Source: Holophagales bacterium (GTDB taxonomy: Bacteria > Acidobacteriota > Thermoanaerobaculia > Multivoradales > JAGPDF01). From it: a stretch of DNA of 64,000 bases. The stretch is taken from the NCBI GenBank assembly GCA_016699405.1, contig CP064972.1:3627501-3691500 (forward strand), in the 5' to 3' direction. Of the stretch, positions 57,148-64,000 are shown piece after piece. The translations under genes and the position numbers were made by a program. The notes beneath the pieces were generated by a model that was not told where the DNA came from, ran no database searches, and saw nothing but the letters and a program-made list of their open reading frames with translations. How positions within the stretch are numbered: position 1 is the first letter of the stretch; every line of letters starts with the position of its first letter.

Positions 57148-58689
57148 TCACTCCCATTCGATCGTCGCCGGCGGCTTGGAGGTCACGTCGTAGACCACGC
57201 GGTTGATGCCGCGCACCTCGTTGACGATGCGGTTGGCGACACGCCCGAGCAGCTCGTGCGGCAGCTGGCTCCAGTCGGCCGTCATGAAGTCGTCGGTTTC
57301 CACGGCGCGCAGCGCCGCGACATTCTCGTAGGTGCGGAAGTCACCCATCACGCCGACACTGCGCACCGGCAGCAGGACGACGAAGGCCTGACTCACCCGG
57401 TCGTAAAGGCCGGCCTGACGCAGCTCGGCGAGGAAGATGGCGTCCGCCTCGCGCAGCACCGCGGCGCGCTCGGCAGTCACCTCGCCGAGGATCCGCACCG
57501 CCAGGCCGGGCCCAGGGAAGGGATGTCGGCCGATGAACTCCTCGGGGAGGCCGAGCTCTCGCCCGAGCTGTCGCACTTCGTCCTTGAAGAGCCAGCGCAG
57601 TGGCTCGAGCAGCTCGAAGCCGAGCCGCTCGGGGAGTCCGCCGACGTTGTGGTGCGACTTGATCACCGCCGAAGGACCGCGCACCGAGGTCGACTCGATG
57701 ACGTCCGGGTAGAGCGTTCCCTGGGCGAGGAAATGGACTCCGTCGAGCTTTGCCGCCTCGCGCTCGAACGCGTCGATGAACAGGCGCCCGATGATCTTGC
57801 GTTTCTGCTCGGGATCCTCGACGCCGGCGAGCGCGGCGAAGAACTCCGCCGAGGCGTCGGCCGTCGTCACCGGGATTCCCAATCCAGCTTCGAGGCTCTG
57901 CTCGACCTGGAGGCGCTCGCCCTGGCGCAGCAGCCCGGTGTCGACGAAGACCGAGACCAGATGGTCGCCCACCGCCCGCTCGAGCAGTGCCGCCGTGACC
58001 GCCGAATCGACGCCTCCCGAAATGCCGCACAGAACACGGCGATCGCCGACCCGCTCGCGCAGCTGATGCGCCGCTTCGTCGAGATAGGAGGCCATCACCC
58101 AGTCGCCACGGGCGTGGCAGGCGCGGTAGAGGAAGTTGCGCAACATCACGCCGCCGTTGACGGTGTGGGAGACCTCGGGATGGAACTGGATCCCGAACAG
58201 CCCTCGCCCCGCGTGTTCGAACGCGACGATCCCCGCATTCGCACTGCGAGCGCAGACGGTGAACCCCGGAGGGAGCGACGTGACGTGGTCGCCGTGGCTC
58301 ATCCAGACGGTCTCGTGTCGTTCGAGACCGGACAGCAGGGTCCCGGGCGCGGCAACCTCGACCTCGGCCCGACCGTACTCGCGCCGCGTCGCCGCCCGGA
58401 CCTCTCCCCCGAGCGCCTGGGCGAGCGCCTGCATGCCGTAGCAGATCCCCAGCACCGGAATCCCGAGGTCGGCGAGCGCGGCGTCGGCGAGCGGCGCTCC
58501 CGCGTCGTACACACTCTGCGGTCCTCCGGAGAGGATGACCCCGATCGGCTCGCGCCGCCGGATCTCGGCGAGCGGCAGGTCGCAGGGATGGACCTCACAA
58601 TAAACGCGGTTTTCCCTCACCCGACGCGCGATGAGCTGGGTGAACTGGCTGCCGTAGTCGAGGATCAGGATCGTCTGATGGGCGGCCAT
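57148..58689 (-). CDS. guaA: GMP synthase (glutamine-hydrolysing)
   Basis: This 513-residue protein has an N-terminal class I glutamine amidotransferase domain (ILDYGSQFTQLIARRVRE, Cys83 in GICYGMQ, catalytic His in GIQFHPEVSH). The ATP-pyrophosphatase domain has the P-loop SGGVDSAV, and the C-terminal dimerisation domain ends RVVYDVTSKPPATIEWE, as in all bacterial GuaA. It makes GMP from XMP. It is followed by hutH after 28 bases. Confidence 0.98.
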   Translation of the reverse strand: MAAHQTILILDYGSQFTQLIARRVRENRVYCEVHPCDLPLAEIRRREPIGVILSGGPQSVYDAGAPLADAALADLGIPVLGICYGMQALAQALGGEVRAATRREYGRAEVEVAAPGTLLSGLERHETVWMSHGDHVTSLPPGFTVCARSANAGIVAFEHAGRGLFGIQFHPEVSHTVNGGVMLRNFLYRACHARGDWVMASYLDEAAHQLRERVGDRRVLCGISGGVDSAVTAALLERAVGDHLVSVFVDTGLLRQGERLQVEQSLEAGLGIPVTTADASAEFFAALAGVEDPEQKRKIIGRLFIDAFEREAAKLDGVHFLAQGTLYPDVIESTSVRGPSAVIKSHHNVGGLPERLGFELLEPLRWLFKDEVRQLGRELGLPEEFIGRHPFPGPGLAVRILGEVTAERAAVLREADAIFLAELRQAGLYDRVSQAFVVLLPVRSVGVMGDFRTYENVAALRAVETDDFMTADWSQLPHELLGRVANRIVNEVRGINRVVYDVTSKPPATIEWE

Positions 58690-58786
58690 CTCATGCGCTC
58701 CTCGACTCCCTTCCGTCCCTGCCGTCGTCGCCCGAGACGGACCGGCGCGGTGACACCGTCCGATTCCGCCTCGGGCACACGAGAGA

Positions 58787-59812
58787 TCAGAGCTCCGCCT
58801 CGGACTTCGGCTGCCGCCCCATGAGGTCGGCGATCGCCCGCCGCGGACTCTTGCCTTCGTACATGATCGCCACCATCTGCTCGATGATCGGCATCTCGAC
58901 GGCGTGTTGCCGGGCCAGTTGCAGCAGCGCTACCGAATTGCGGACACCTTCGGCGACCATCGAGGTCCCGGCGAGGATCTCTGCCAGGGTCCGTCCCTCG
59001 GCGAGCTCGAGCCCCGTGCGGCGGTTCCGCGACAACGCGCCGGTGCAGGTCAGCACGAGGTCGCCGAGCCCGGCAAGACCGGAGAAGGTACGCACCTCTC
59101 CACCGCAGGCCACGCCGAGGCGGGCGATCTCGTGCAGCCCGCGCGTCATCAAGGCGGCCTGGGTGTTGTAGCCGAGGCCGAGGCCGCTCACCACGCCGGC
59201 CCCGATGGCGATCACGTTCTTCGCCGCCCCGACGATCTCCACCCCGACGACGTCTGCCGACCGGTAGAGCCGATAGGCCGGCGTCGCGAGTCGGCGCTGC
59301 AACTCGGCGGCGACCTCCGGGTCGGTGCTCGCTACGACCGCCGCCGACGGGGCGCCGACCGCGAGCTCCGCGGCGAAGTTGGGACCCGACAGGACTGCGA
59401 ACCGGGTGAGCACCGCCGCGCTCGCCGACTCCTCGGCGATGACCTGACTCATCCGCCGCAGCGTCTCGAGCTCGATCCCCTTGGTGGCCGAGACGAGCAG
59501 GTGGGGAGCACCCGAGCCGCCGCGCGACTCGGGGAGGCGCAGGAGGTCGTGCACGACGCGACGGAATCCGTGCGACGGCACGGCGACGAGAATCGGCTCG
59601 CACGAGGCGCAGAGCGCGAGGTCCGAGGTCACCTCCAGCCCCTCGGGGAGCTCGACGCCGGGCAGATAGGCCTCGTTGACCCGCCGCTCCGCCAGGCGGG
59701 TCGCGGCGTCGCGACGACGCGCCCAGAGCACCACGTCGTTGCCGGCCGAGGCCAGGTGAACGGCCAGCGCCGTGCCGAACGATCCTGCGCCGAGTACCGC
59801 GATCCGTGACAT
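58787..59812 (-). CDS. gpsA: Glycerol-3-phosphate dehydrogenase [NAD(P)+]
   Basis: This 341-residue enzyme makes glycerol-3-phosphate from dihydroxyacetone phosphate for phospholipids. The NAD-binding motif is AVLGAGSFGTALAVHL. LVSATKGIE, GPNFAAEL and the catalytic Lys in GAAKNVIAIGAG are present, with GLGDLVLTC. Its product feeds plsY, which lies three bases upstream in the same run, so the two genes form a glycerolipid unit. Confidence 0.97.
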   Translation of the reverse strand: MSRIAVLGAGSFGTALAVHLASAGNDVVLWARRRDAATRLAERRVNEAYLPGVELPEGLEVTSDLALCASCEPILVAVPSHGFRRVVHDLLRLPESRGGSGAPHLLVSATKGIELETLRRMSQVIAEESASAAVLTRFAVLSGPNFAAELAVGAPSAAVVASTDPEVAAELQRRLATPAYRLYRSADVVGVEIVGAAKNVIAIGAGVVSGLGLGYNTQAALMTRGLHEIARLGVACGGEVRTFSGLAGLGDLVLTCTGALSRNRRTGLELAEGRTLAEILAGTSMVAEGVRNSVALLQLARQHAVEMPIIEQMVAIMYEGKSPRRAIADLMGRQPKSEAEL

Positions 59813-59815
59813 CGC

Positions 59816-60439
59816 TCAGTCCTTACCGGGTCGCGAGGAGCGCAGGCGCGGCTCGGTGCCGGCGAGCAGACGTCGCAGGTTGCCGTGGTGTTTGGCCAGG
59901 ACGAGCAGCGCGATGCCGCACGAGCCGAGCCAGATCTCGCGCGGCGGCGGCGCGGTGACTCCGGCTGCGCCCAGCGCCCAGGCGAGGGCCGGAAGGGCGA
60001 GCGCGGCAGCGATCGATCCGATCGAGACCACCCGGGTCGCCGCCACGGCCAGAGCGAAGACCAGGAGCGCGGCGAGCGCCGCCGCGGGCAGCAGAACCAC
60101 CAGCGACCCGGCGGCGGTGGCCACGCCCTTGCCGCCGCGAAAGCCGAAGAAGATCGGATAGACATGTCCCAACACGGCAGCGAGCGCCGCGCCGCCGATC
60201 GCCGCCGACCCGAGCCCGAGCGCCCGCGCGACGGCGACGGGAACAGCGCCCTTGGCCAGGTCGAGCGCCAGGACCAGCGCCGCCGCGGGTCCGCCCGCGG
60301 CACGCAGCACGTTCGTCGCCCCGGCGTTCCCGCTGCCGACGGCGCGCAGATCGCGGCCCTGGAGCAGCCGCACGACCAGCACCGCGAACGAGATCGAGCC
60401 GAGCAGGTAGGCGACGGCCGCCACCGCGAGCGCCGTCAT
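59816..60439 (-). CDS. plsY: Glycerol-3-phosphate acyltransferase PlsY
   Basis: This 207-residue inner-membrane enzyme acylates glycerol-3-phosphate from acyl-phosphate. Its motifs are RAVGSGNAGATNVLRAAG, VYPIFFGFRGGKGVAT and LAKHHGNLRRLLAGTEPR, and it has about five transmembrane helices. ATG 60439 overlaps the thpR stop (ATGA, 60436-60439). The longer frame to 60598 lies inside thpR and was rejected. Confidence 0.96.
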   Translation of the reverse strand: MTALAVAAVAYLLGSISFAVLVVRLLQGRDLRAVGSGNAGATNVLRAAGGPAAALVLALDLAKGAVPVAVARALGLGSAAIGGAALAAVLGHVYPIFFGFRGGKGVATAAGSLVVLLPAAALAALLVFALAVAATRVVSIGSIAAALALPALAWALGAAGVTAPPPREIWLGSCGIALLVLAKHHGNLRRLLAGTEPRLRSSRPGKD

Positions 60440-61002
60440 GCGCGAGCTCCGGCGAGCGCGAAGCGCGCCACGTCGCGATAGCGCGATCCGCCGCGTCCGA
60501 GCTCGCTCTCCACCAGCGCGAGATGATCGACCGGAACCCGCTCGCCACGCAGCGGCTCCAGGAGGTCGACGAACCGTCGGACCGACTCGGCTTCCCATGG
60601 CGGTTCACAGCGCGCCAGCGTCAGGTGAGGATGGAACGGCTTCGGGTCGGGACGCTCGACGAACGGACCACCGGACTGCGCCACCCGCCGTCGCAGCTCG
60701 TCGAAGGCCTCTCCTCCGTCGACTCCCATCCAGAGCACACGCGCTCTCGCCGGGCCCGGGAAAGAGCCGCCTCCGCCCAACCGGGCCTCGAAGCGGGCGA
60801 CCGGCCCGACCGCCCGGCCGAGCTCGGCGACGAGCCCGTCGAGTCGATCGCTTGCCACCTCGCCGAGAAAGAGAAGGGTCAGATGCAGCTTCTCCGCTCT
60901 TTCCCAGCGCGCCGCCGGCCTCCGGCCGCGCAGCGGCTCGACGGCGGCGAGGAGCCCATGACGCAGCGGCTCGGGCAGCGGCAGGGCGACGAACAGCCTC
61001 AT
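60436..61002 (-). CDS. thpR: RNA 2',3'-cyclic phosphodiesterase
   Basis: This 188-residue two-histidine phosphodiesterase (LigT/ThpR) carries the two HxTx motifs as HLTLLFLG (about 40-47) and HPHLTLARC (about 143-151). It opens cyclic phosphate ends on RNA in the family's best-known members. It is coupled to cinA upstream and plsY downstream by ATGA overlaps. The same cinA-thpR neighbourhood is common in bacteria. Confidence 0.93.
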   Translation of the reverse strand: MRLFVALPLPEPLRHGLLAAVEPLRGRRPAARWERAEKLHLTLLFLGEVASDRLDGLVAELGRAVGPVARFEARLGGGGSFPGPARARVLWMGVDGGEAFDELRRRVAQSGGPFVERPDPKPFHPHLTLARCEPPWEAESVRRFVDLLEPLRGERVPVDHLALVESELGRGGSRYRDVARFALAGARA

Positions 61003-62258
61003 CGCTCCCCCTCACGCCGCAGAAGCCGGCGCCGCAGCATCTCGAGCGCGAGCTGGGTTGCCTGCCAGCGGACGCGTTCGCGATCGCCCGGCAGTCGCAC
61101 GCACCGGTGCTCGACGAACGGCTCGGGATCCATGCCGTCCAGCGCCAAGTGGACGGTACCGACGGGCTTCTCCTCCGTTCCACCGCCCGGACCGGCGACG
61201 CCGGTGATCGCCAGTCCGTAGGTCGTCCCGGCGAGGGCGCGAATCGCGTCGGCCATCTGCCGCGCCACCGGTTCGCTCACCGCTCCGTGGGCGACGAACA
61301 TCGCCTCGGGAACGCCGAGGAGATCCCGCTTGAAACCGTTGTCGTAGGCCACCACGCCGCCCATCAAGAAGCCGCTCGCTCCCGGAATGCGGGTGAGCCG
61401 CTCGCAGAGCAGGCCCCCGGTGCACGACTCGGCGACCGCCAGGGTCGAGCCCATCGTGTTCAAGCGCTCCGCCACCACCGCTTCGAGCGTCGTCCGATCG
61501 TCGGCGGCGAACACCGCCTCGCCGAGAAGTGCCCGCGCCTCGCGCTCCGCCCGGTCGAGCTCGCCCGTCCTCACCGCGGGAGGGGCGTTCGAGGCCAGTC
61601 GGACGCGCACCTCACCCGGCGAGCAGAGCAAGGTCACCCGCTCCCGGCCATGGCTGGCATAGAGCGGCAGGAGGCGCTGGTCGACCTCCGACTCGGGCAT
61701 GCAGGCGACTCGCAGCGTTCGCACTTCACTCCCCTGACGGGGTCGCCGCTGCGTCAGCCAGGGGACGAGGTGGTCGGCCGCCAGCCCCTCGAGCTCGTAG
61801 GGAACACCGGGAAAGAGGAAGAGCGTGCAGCTTCCGCTGGCGGTCCGCTGGCCGGGAGCGGTGCCTCGAGGATTGACCAGCGCGTCGCCTCCGGCGAGCA
61901 GATCGGCCTGCTTGCGGTTGGCCGGAGGCATCGTCCGACCGAACGACGCAAAGCGGGCCGCGATCGCCGCCTCGACCTCCGGGCTCCGGACGAGCTCGAC
62001 CCCGAGGGCCTCCGCCACTCCCTCGCGCGTCACGTCGTCCGCCGTCGGGCCGAGACCGCCGCAGACCAGCAGCAGCTCGTGCCGGACCACGAGACGGGAA
62101 ACCTCCTCGGCGATCGCCCGGACGTCGTCGCCGACGACGCTCTTGCGTTCGACCGGGACCCCGAACTCGGCGAGCAGGGCGGCGAGCGTGAGCGAGTTGG
62201 TGTCGAGACGGTCGGCGCCGAGGAGCTCCGAGCCGACGGCCAGGATGGCGGCGCGCAT
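60999..62258 (-). CDS. cinA: CinA family nicotinamide-nucleotide amidohydrolase
   Basis: This 419-residue protein has an N-terminal molybdopterin-binding-like domain (ILAVGSELLGADRLDTNSLTLA, VCGGLGPTADDVTREGVAEALG, LFLFPGVPYEL). The C-terminal CinA domain (AVAESCTGGLLCERLTRIPGASGFLMGGVVAYDN, GLAITGVAGPGGGTEEKPVGTVHLAL) deamidates NMN in homologues. ATG 62258 is the family start; the frame can be read back to 62384 but not with family character. A TATCAT box lies eight bases upstream and no Shine-Dalgarno is seen. Confidence 0.94.
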   Translation of the reverse strand: MRAAILAVGSELLGADRLDTNSLTLAALLAEFGVPVERKSVVGDDVRAIAEEVSRLVVRHELLLVCGGLGPTADDVTREGVAEALGVELVRSPEVEAAIAARFASFGRTMPPANRKQADLLAGGDALVNPRGTAPGQRTASGSCTLFLFPGVPYELEGLAADHLVPWLTQRRPRQGSEVRTLRVACMPESEVDQRLLPLYASHGRERVTLLCSPGEVRVRLASNAPPAVRTGELDRAEREARALLGEAVFAADDRTTLEAVVAERLNTMGSTLAVAESCTGGLLCERLTRIPGASGFLMGGVVAYDNGFKRDLLGVPEAMFVAHGAVSEPVARQMADAIRALAGTTYGLAITGVAGPGGGTEEKPVGTVHLALDGMDPEPFVEHRCVRLPGDRERVRWQATQLALEMLRRRLLRREGER

Positions 62259-62266
62259 CGCGGGCG

Positions 62267-62318
62267 ATGATAGCAAGGGCGCAGCGACCTCTCGACGGCG
62301 TTCCGCGGTTGATACAAT
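62267..62318. promoter_or_regulatory. Divergent -10 boxes between cinA and the propeller-like gene
   Basis: On the minus strand TATCAT (62272-62267) is eight bases before the cinA ATG. On the plus strand TACAAT (62313-62318) is eight bases before ATG 62327. Both are five of six matches, and neither gene has a Shine-Dalgarno, so both messages may be leaderless. Confidence 0.45.
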
Positions 62319-62326
62319 GCTCCCGC

Positions 62327-63358
62327 ATGCGATTTCCCCGGGTCGTTCTTGCCCTGATCGCCGGCAGCGTCCTCGCGGCCGCATCGTCCCCCCGGCGTGA
62401 GCTGGTTGCGGCCACGGACCTCGACTCGGGGCTGCTCGCCCGGCCGACGGCCGGCGGGATTCGTGTCGAACAACCGGGACGGTCCCCGATCTCGATTCTC
62501 CTGCCGGACGGCGCGCAGATCGCGGGCCTCATCCCTCTCCACCAGGGGTGGATGGTCGCCGGCACCCGCCCGCAGGAGGCCGGGAGCGAGTTGCTCCTCC
62601 TGCAGCATCGCGGCGCCGCGCAACGCGACCTCCCGGCACCCGCGGAACGGAGCGGACGGTGGCGAACCTCGCCGGTTGCCGTCACGGTCGGCCAGCGCCT
62701 GCAGACGCTCGTTTGGCTCGAAGGGGATCGCCGCGACGCCATGGCGGTGCGTGCCGCGCGCTGGCTGGGCGACCGCTGGTCGCCGACCGAGACCGTGTCG
62801 CCCGTCGGCCGAGGCAGCCAGCTCGCGCTCGCCGCCACGGCGCTTGCCGACGGCGAGGTGCTCGCCGTGTGGAGCGCGTTCGACGGCCAGGACGACGAGA
62901 TCTTCTGGAGTCGTACGCAAGGAGGGCGCTGGTCGGTGCCCGACCGCGTCGCCGCAGACAACGCGGTCCCGGACATCACACCGACGGTGACGACGCTCCC
63001 GGGCGGAGCGCTTGTCGCCTGGAGTCGCTACACGCCGTCCGGCTACGAGTTGGTCGGGGCACGCTTCGATGGGACCCGCTGGCTCGCCGACTCGCCACTG
63101 CGTGAGCCGGGGACTCTCTTCCCGAGCTTTGCTCGCAGCGGCGGCGACCTCGTGTTGCTCTGCCGGCGGGCCGGAGCCGCACCCGGCTGGGCCGCGCTTC
63201 GACTCGACGGGTCCGGCAGCGTGTCGGCGCGGACGTCGGTCGCCGACCCGAACGAGGAGCGCCCCTCGCTCTCGCGGACGCAAGCCGACGCGATCCGTTT
63301 TCTCTGGAACGACCGCTCGGTCGACGGACGCTGGTCGGCGGTCCTCGCTCCGCGCTAG
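62327..63358 (+). CDS. Secreted beta-propeller-like protein of unknown function
   Basis: This 343-residue protein has a signal peptide (MRFPRVVLALIAGSVLAAAS). The rest consists of repeated beta-hairpins of 40-60 residues ending in patterns such as WLGDRWSPTETV, RTQGGRWSVPDRV and RFDGTRWLADSPLRE, together with WSAFDGQDDEIFWSR. These BNR/Asp-box-like repeats suggest a six- or seven-bladed propeller. No catalytic residues are recognisable, so sialidase activity is not implied. It stands alone, divergent from cinA. Confidence 0.75.
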   Translation: MRFPRVVLALIAGSVLAAASSPRRELVAATDLDSGLLARPTAGGIRVEQPGRSPISILLPDGAQIAGLIPLHQGWMVAGTRPQEAGSELLLLQHRGAAQRDLPAPAERSGRWRTSPVAVTVGQRLQTLVWLEGDRRDAMAVRAARWLGDRWSPTETVSPVGRGSQLALAATALADGEVLAVWSAFDGQDDEIFWSRTQGGRWSVPDRVAADNAVPDITPTVTTLPGGALVAWSRYTPSGYELVGARFDGTRWLADSPLREPGTLFPSFARSGGDLVLLCRRAGAAPGWAALRLDGSGSVSARTSVADPNEERPSLSRTQADAIRFLWNDRSVDGRWSAVLAPR

Positions 63359-63478
63359 CGGGCGAGTCGGCGCGGGAAGCGTCGCCACGAACGCGCTTCG
63401 CCGTTCGGCGGCGTCACCGATCCGGCAGCGACCTGGCCCGAGGTGACGACGGCGGGCGAGCGCGCGGCGGTCGGCAGG

Positions 63479-64000
63479 CTAGATCTTCTCGCCGAGCAGA
63501 ACGGGGACGGTACCCGACTCGCCGATCTCGAAGCAGGCCGAGAAGCGCTCGGTCAGTGAGGGATCGGCGCGACGCAGGAAGAGCCGGGCGATCTCCTGCC
63601 CGCGCTCGACCCGGGCTCCGACCTTGAGCGGCGTCTGCAGGGCGACTTCGAGGTCGACCCGGTCCCCCGGAACGCGCCGTCCTGCTCCGGCCTCGACCAG
63701 CAACATCCCGATCTGCCGCGTGCGGATCCGCGAGATCACACCGTCGGCCCCGGCGAGCAGCGGCTCCTCGACCGGGGCGAGCGGCAACTGCGGTGCGTCG
63801 AGCCAGCGCCGGTTGCCGCCGTGCTCGGCGAGTGCCCGCGTCCACGCCTCGCGCGCTCGACCGGAGGCGATGGCACCTTCGAGCTCGACGCGCGTCGTCG
63901 GCCGGCCGAGCAGCGACGCCAACCCCTCGGCCAGATCGTAGGTCACCGCCATCGTGTCGGCGGGGCCGCGGCCTTCGAGGCAGTCGTACGTCTCCCGCAT
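63479..64000 (-). CDS. Pyrimidine-nucleoside / thymidine phosphorylase, C-terminal part
   Basis: About 174 C-terminal residues are visible; the gene continues beyond the right edge. ETYDCLEGRGPADTMAVTYDLAEGL matches the phosphorylase helical region, and the C-terminal domain has GADGVISRIRTRQIGMLLVEAGAGRR and TPLKVGARVERGQEIARLFLR, as in pyrimidine-nucleoside phosphorylase. The enzyme splits thymidine or uridine with phosphate. The ATG at 64000 is probably an internal methionine. It is convergent with the propeller-like gene, separated by 120 non-coding bases. Confidence 0.85.
   Translation of the reverse strand: MRETYDCLEGRGPADTMAVTYDLAEGLASLLGRPTTRVELEGAIASGRAREAWTRALAEHGGNRRWLDAPQLPLAPVEEPLLAGADGVISRIRTRQIGMLLVEAGAGRRVPGDRVDLEVALQTPLKVGARVERGQEIARLFLRRADPSLTERFSACFEIGESGTVPVLLGEKI

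Noticed and set aside
62327..63358. Sialidase
   Set aside because: Asp-box-like turns are present, but the arginine triad and catalytic Tyr/Glu of sialidases are not recognisable.
1..64000. CRISPR array, prophage, insertion sequence or integron
   Set aside because: No regularly spaced direct repeats, transposase, integrase or phage structural genes were seen on either strand.

Overview
The window is a GC-rich (about 70 % by eye), densely coded stretch of bacterial chromosome. It carries 54 protein-coding genes (two cut by the window edges) and four tRNA genes. No gene-free stretch exceeds 300 bases. I see no CRISPR array, insertion sequence, phage gene or rRNA. The gene content suggests a Gram-negative, heterotrophic member of the Acidobacteriota, Thermoanaerobaculia/Holophagae-like: a PEGA-type Ser/Thr kinase, FecR-DUF6600 protein, bactofilin, Mla lipid transport, DUF4388 and roadblock proteins, large secreted metalloproteases, and a histidine-utilisation pathway. 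This placement is inference from gene content; no marker gene such as 16S rRNA is present.

Layout. 1-10.6 kb: a DUF4920-like exported protein, a zinc alcohol dehydrogenase, a SurA-like/DsbA-like fusion, a tandem universal stress protein, a PPP-type phosphatase coupled to a GAF-GAF-GGDEF protein, an agmatinase-family enzyme, a reductase-thiolase pair and a serine hydrolase. 10.6-19.4 kb: a receptor-type Ser/Thr kinase followed by a TPR-PDZ protein, two glycosyltransferases, a divergent class III nucleotide-cyclase-like protein, and purC. 19.4-26.4 kb: the minus-strand operon dnaB-alr-mlaE-mlaF-mlaD-radA. 26.4-30.2 kb: tRNA-Gly/Cys/Leu cluster, yraN, cysS, def and a degenerate cNMP-binding-domain protein. 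30.3-36.2 kb: FecR-DUF6600 protein, a small membrane protein, acpS-lspA-rluD, bactofilin, tRNA-Gly(CCC) and a small unknown gene. 36.2-43.6 kb: an envelope proteolysis operon (HExxHxxGxxH metalloprotease lipoprotein, glutaminyl cyclase), then an AIM24/GYF protein, a four-PDZ HtrA and an HtrA-like pseudoprotease. 43.7-51.7 kb: hutU, a giant NtrY-like histidine kinase, a lipoprotein and a membrane HExxH protein. 51.8-57.1 kb: small membrane protein, roadblock and DUF4388 proteins, an acyl-ACP-reductase-like protein, an exported glutaredoxin, and hutH. 57.1-64 kb: cinA-thpR-plsY-gpsA-guaA, a secreted propeller-like protein, and the end of a pyrimidine-nucleoside phosphorylase.

Two themes recur. 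Many adjacent genes overlap by exactly four bases, with the start of one and the TGA stop of the other forming NTGA: ATGA, GTGA and TTGA, and at rluD probably CTGA. Many isolated genes instead have a -10-like hexamer (TAGAAT, TATACT, TACAAT, TATCAT) only 6-9 bases upstream of ATG with no Shine-Dalgarno sequence, which suggests leaderless transcripts. The most unusual proteins are the cyclase-like protein (16.5-18.5 kb), the acyl-ACP-reductase homologue (53.7-55.0 kb) and the Ser-to-Phe HtrA pseudoprotease (36.2-37.1 kb).
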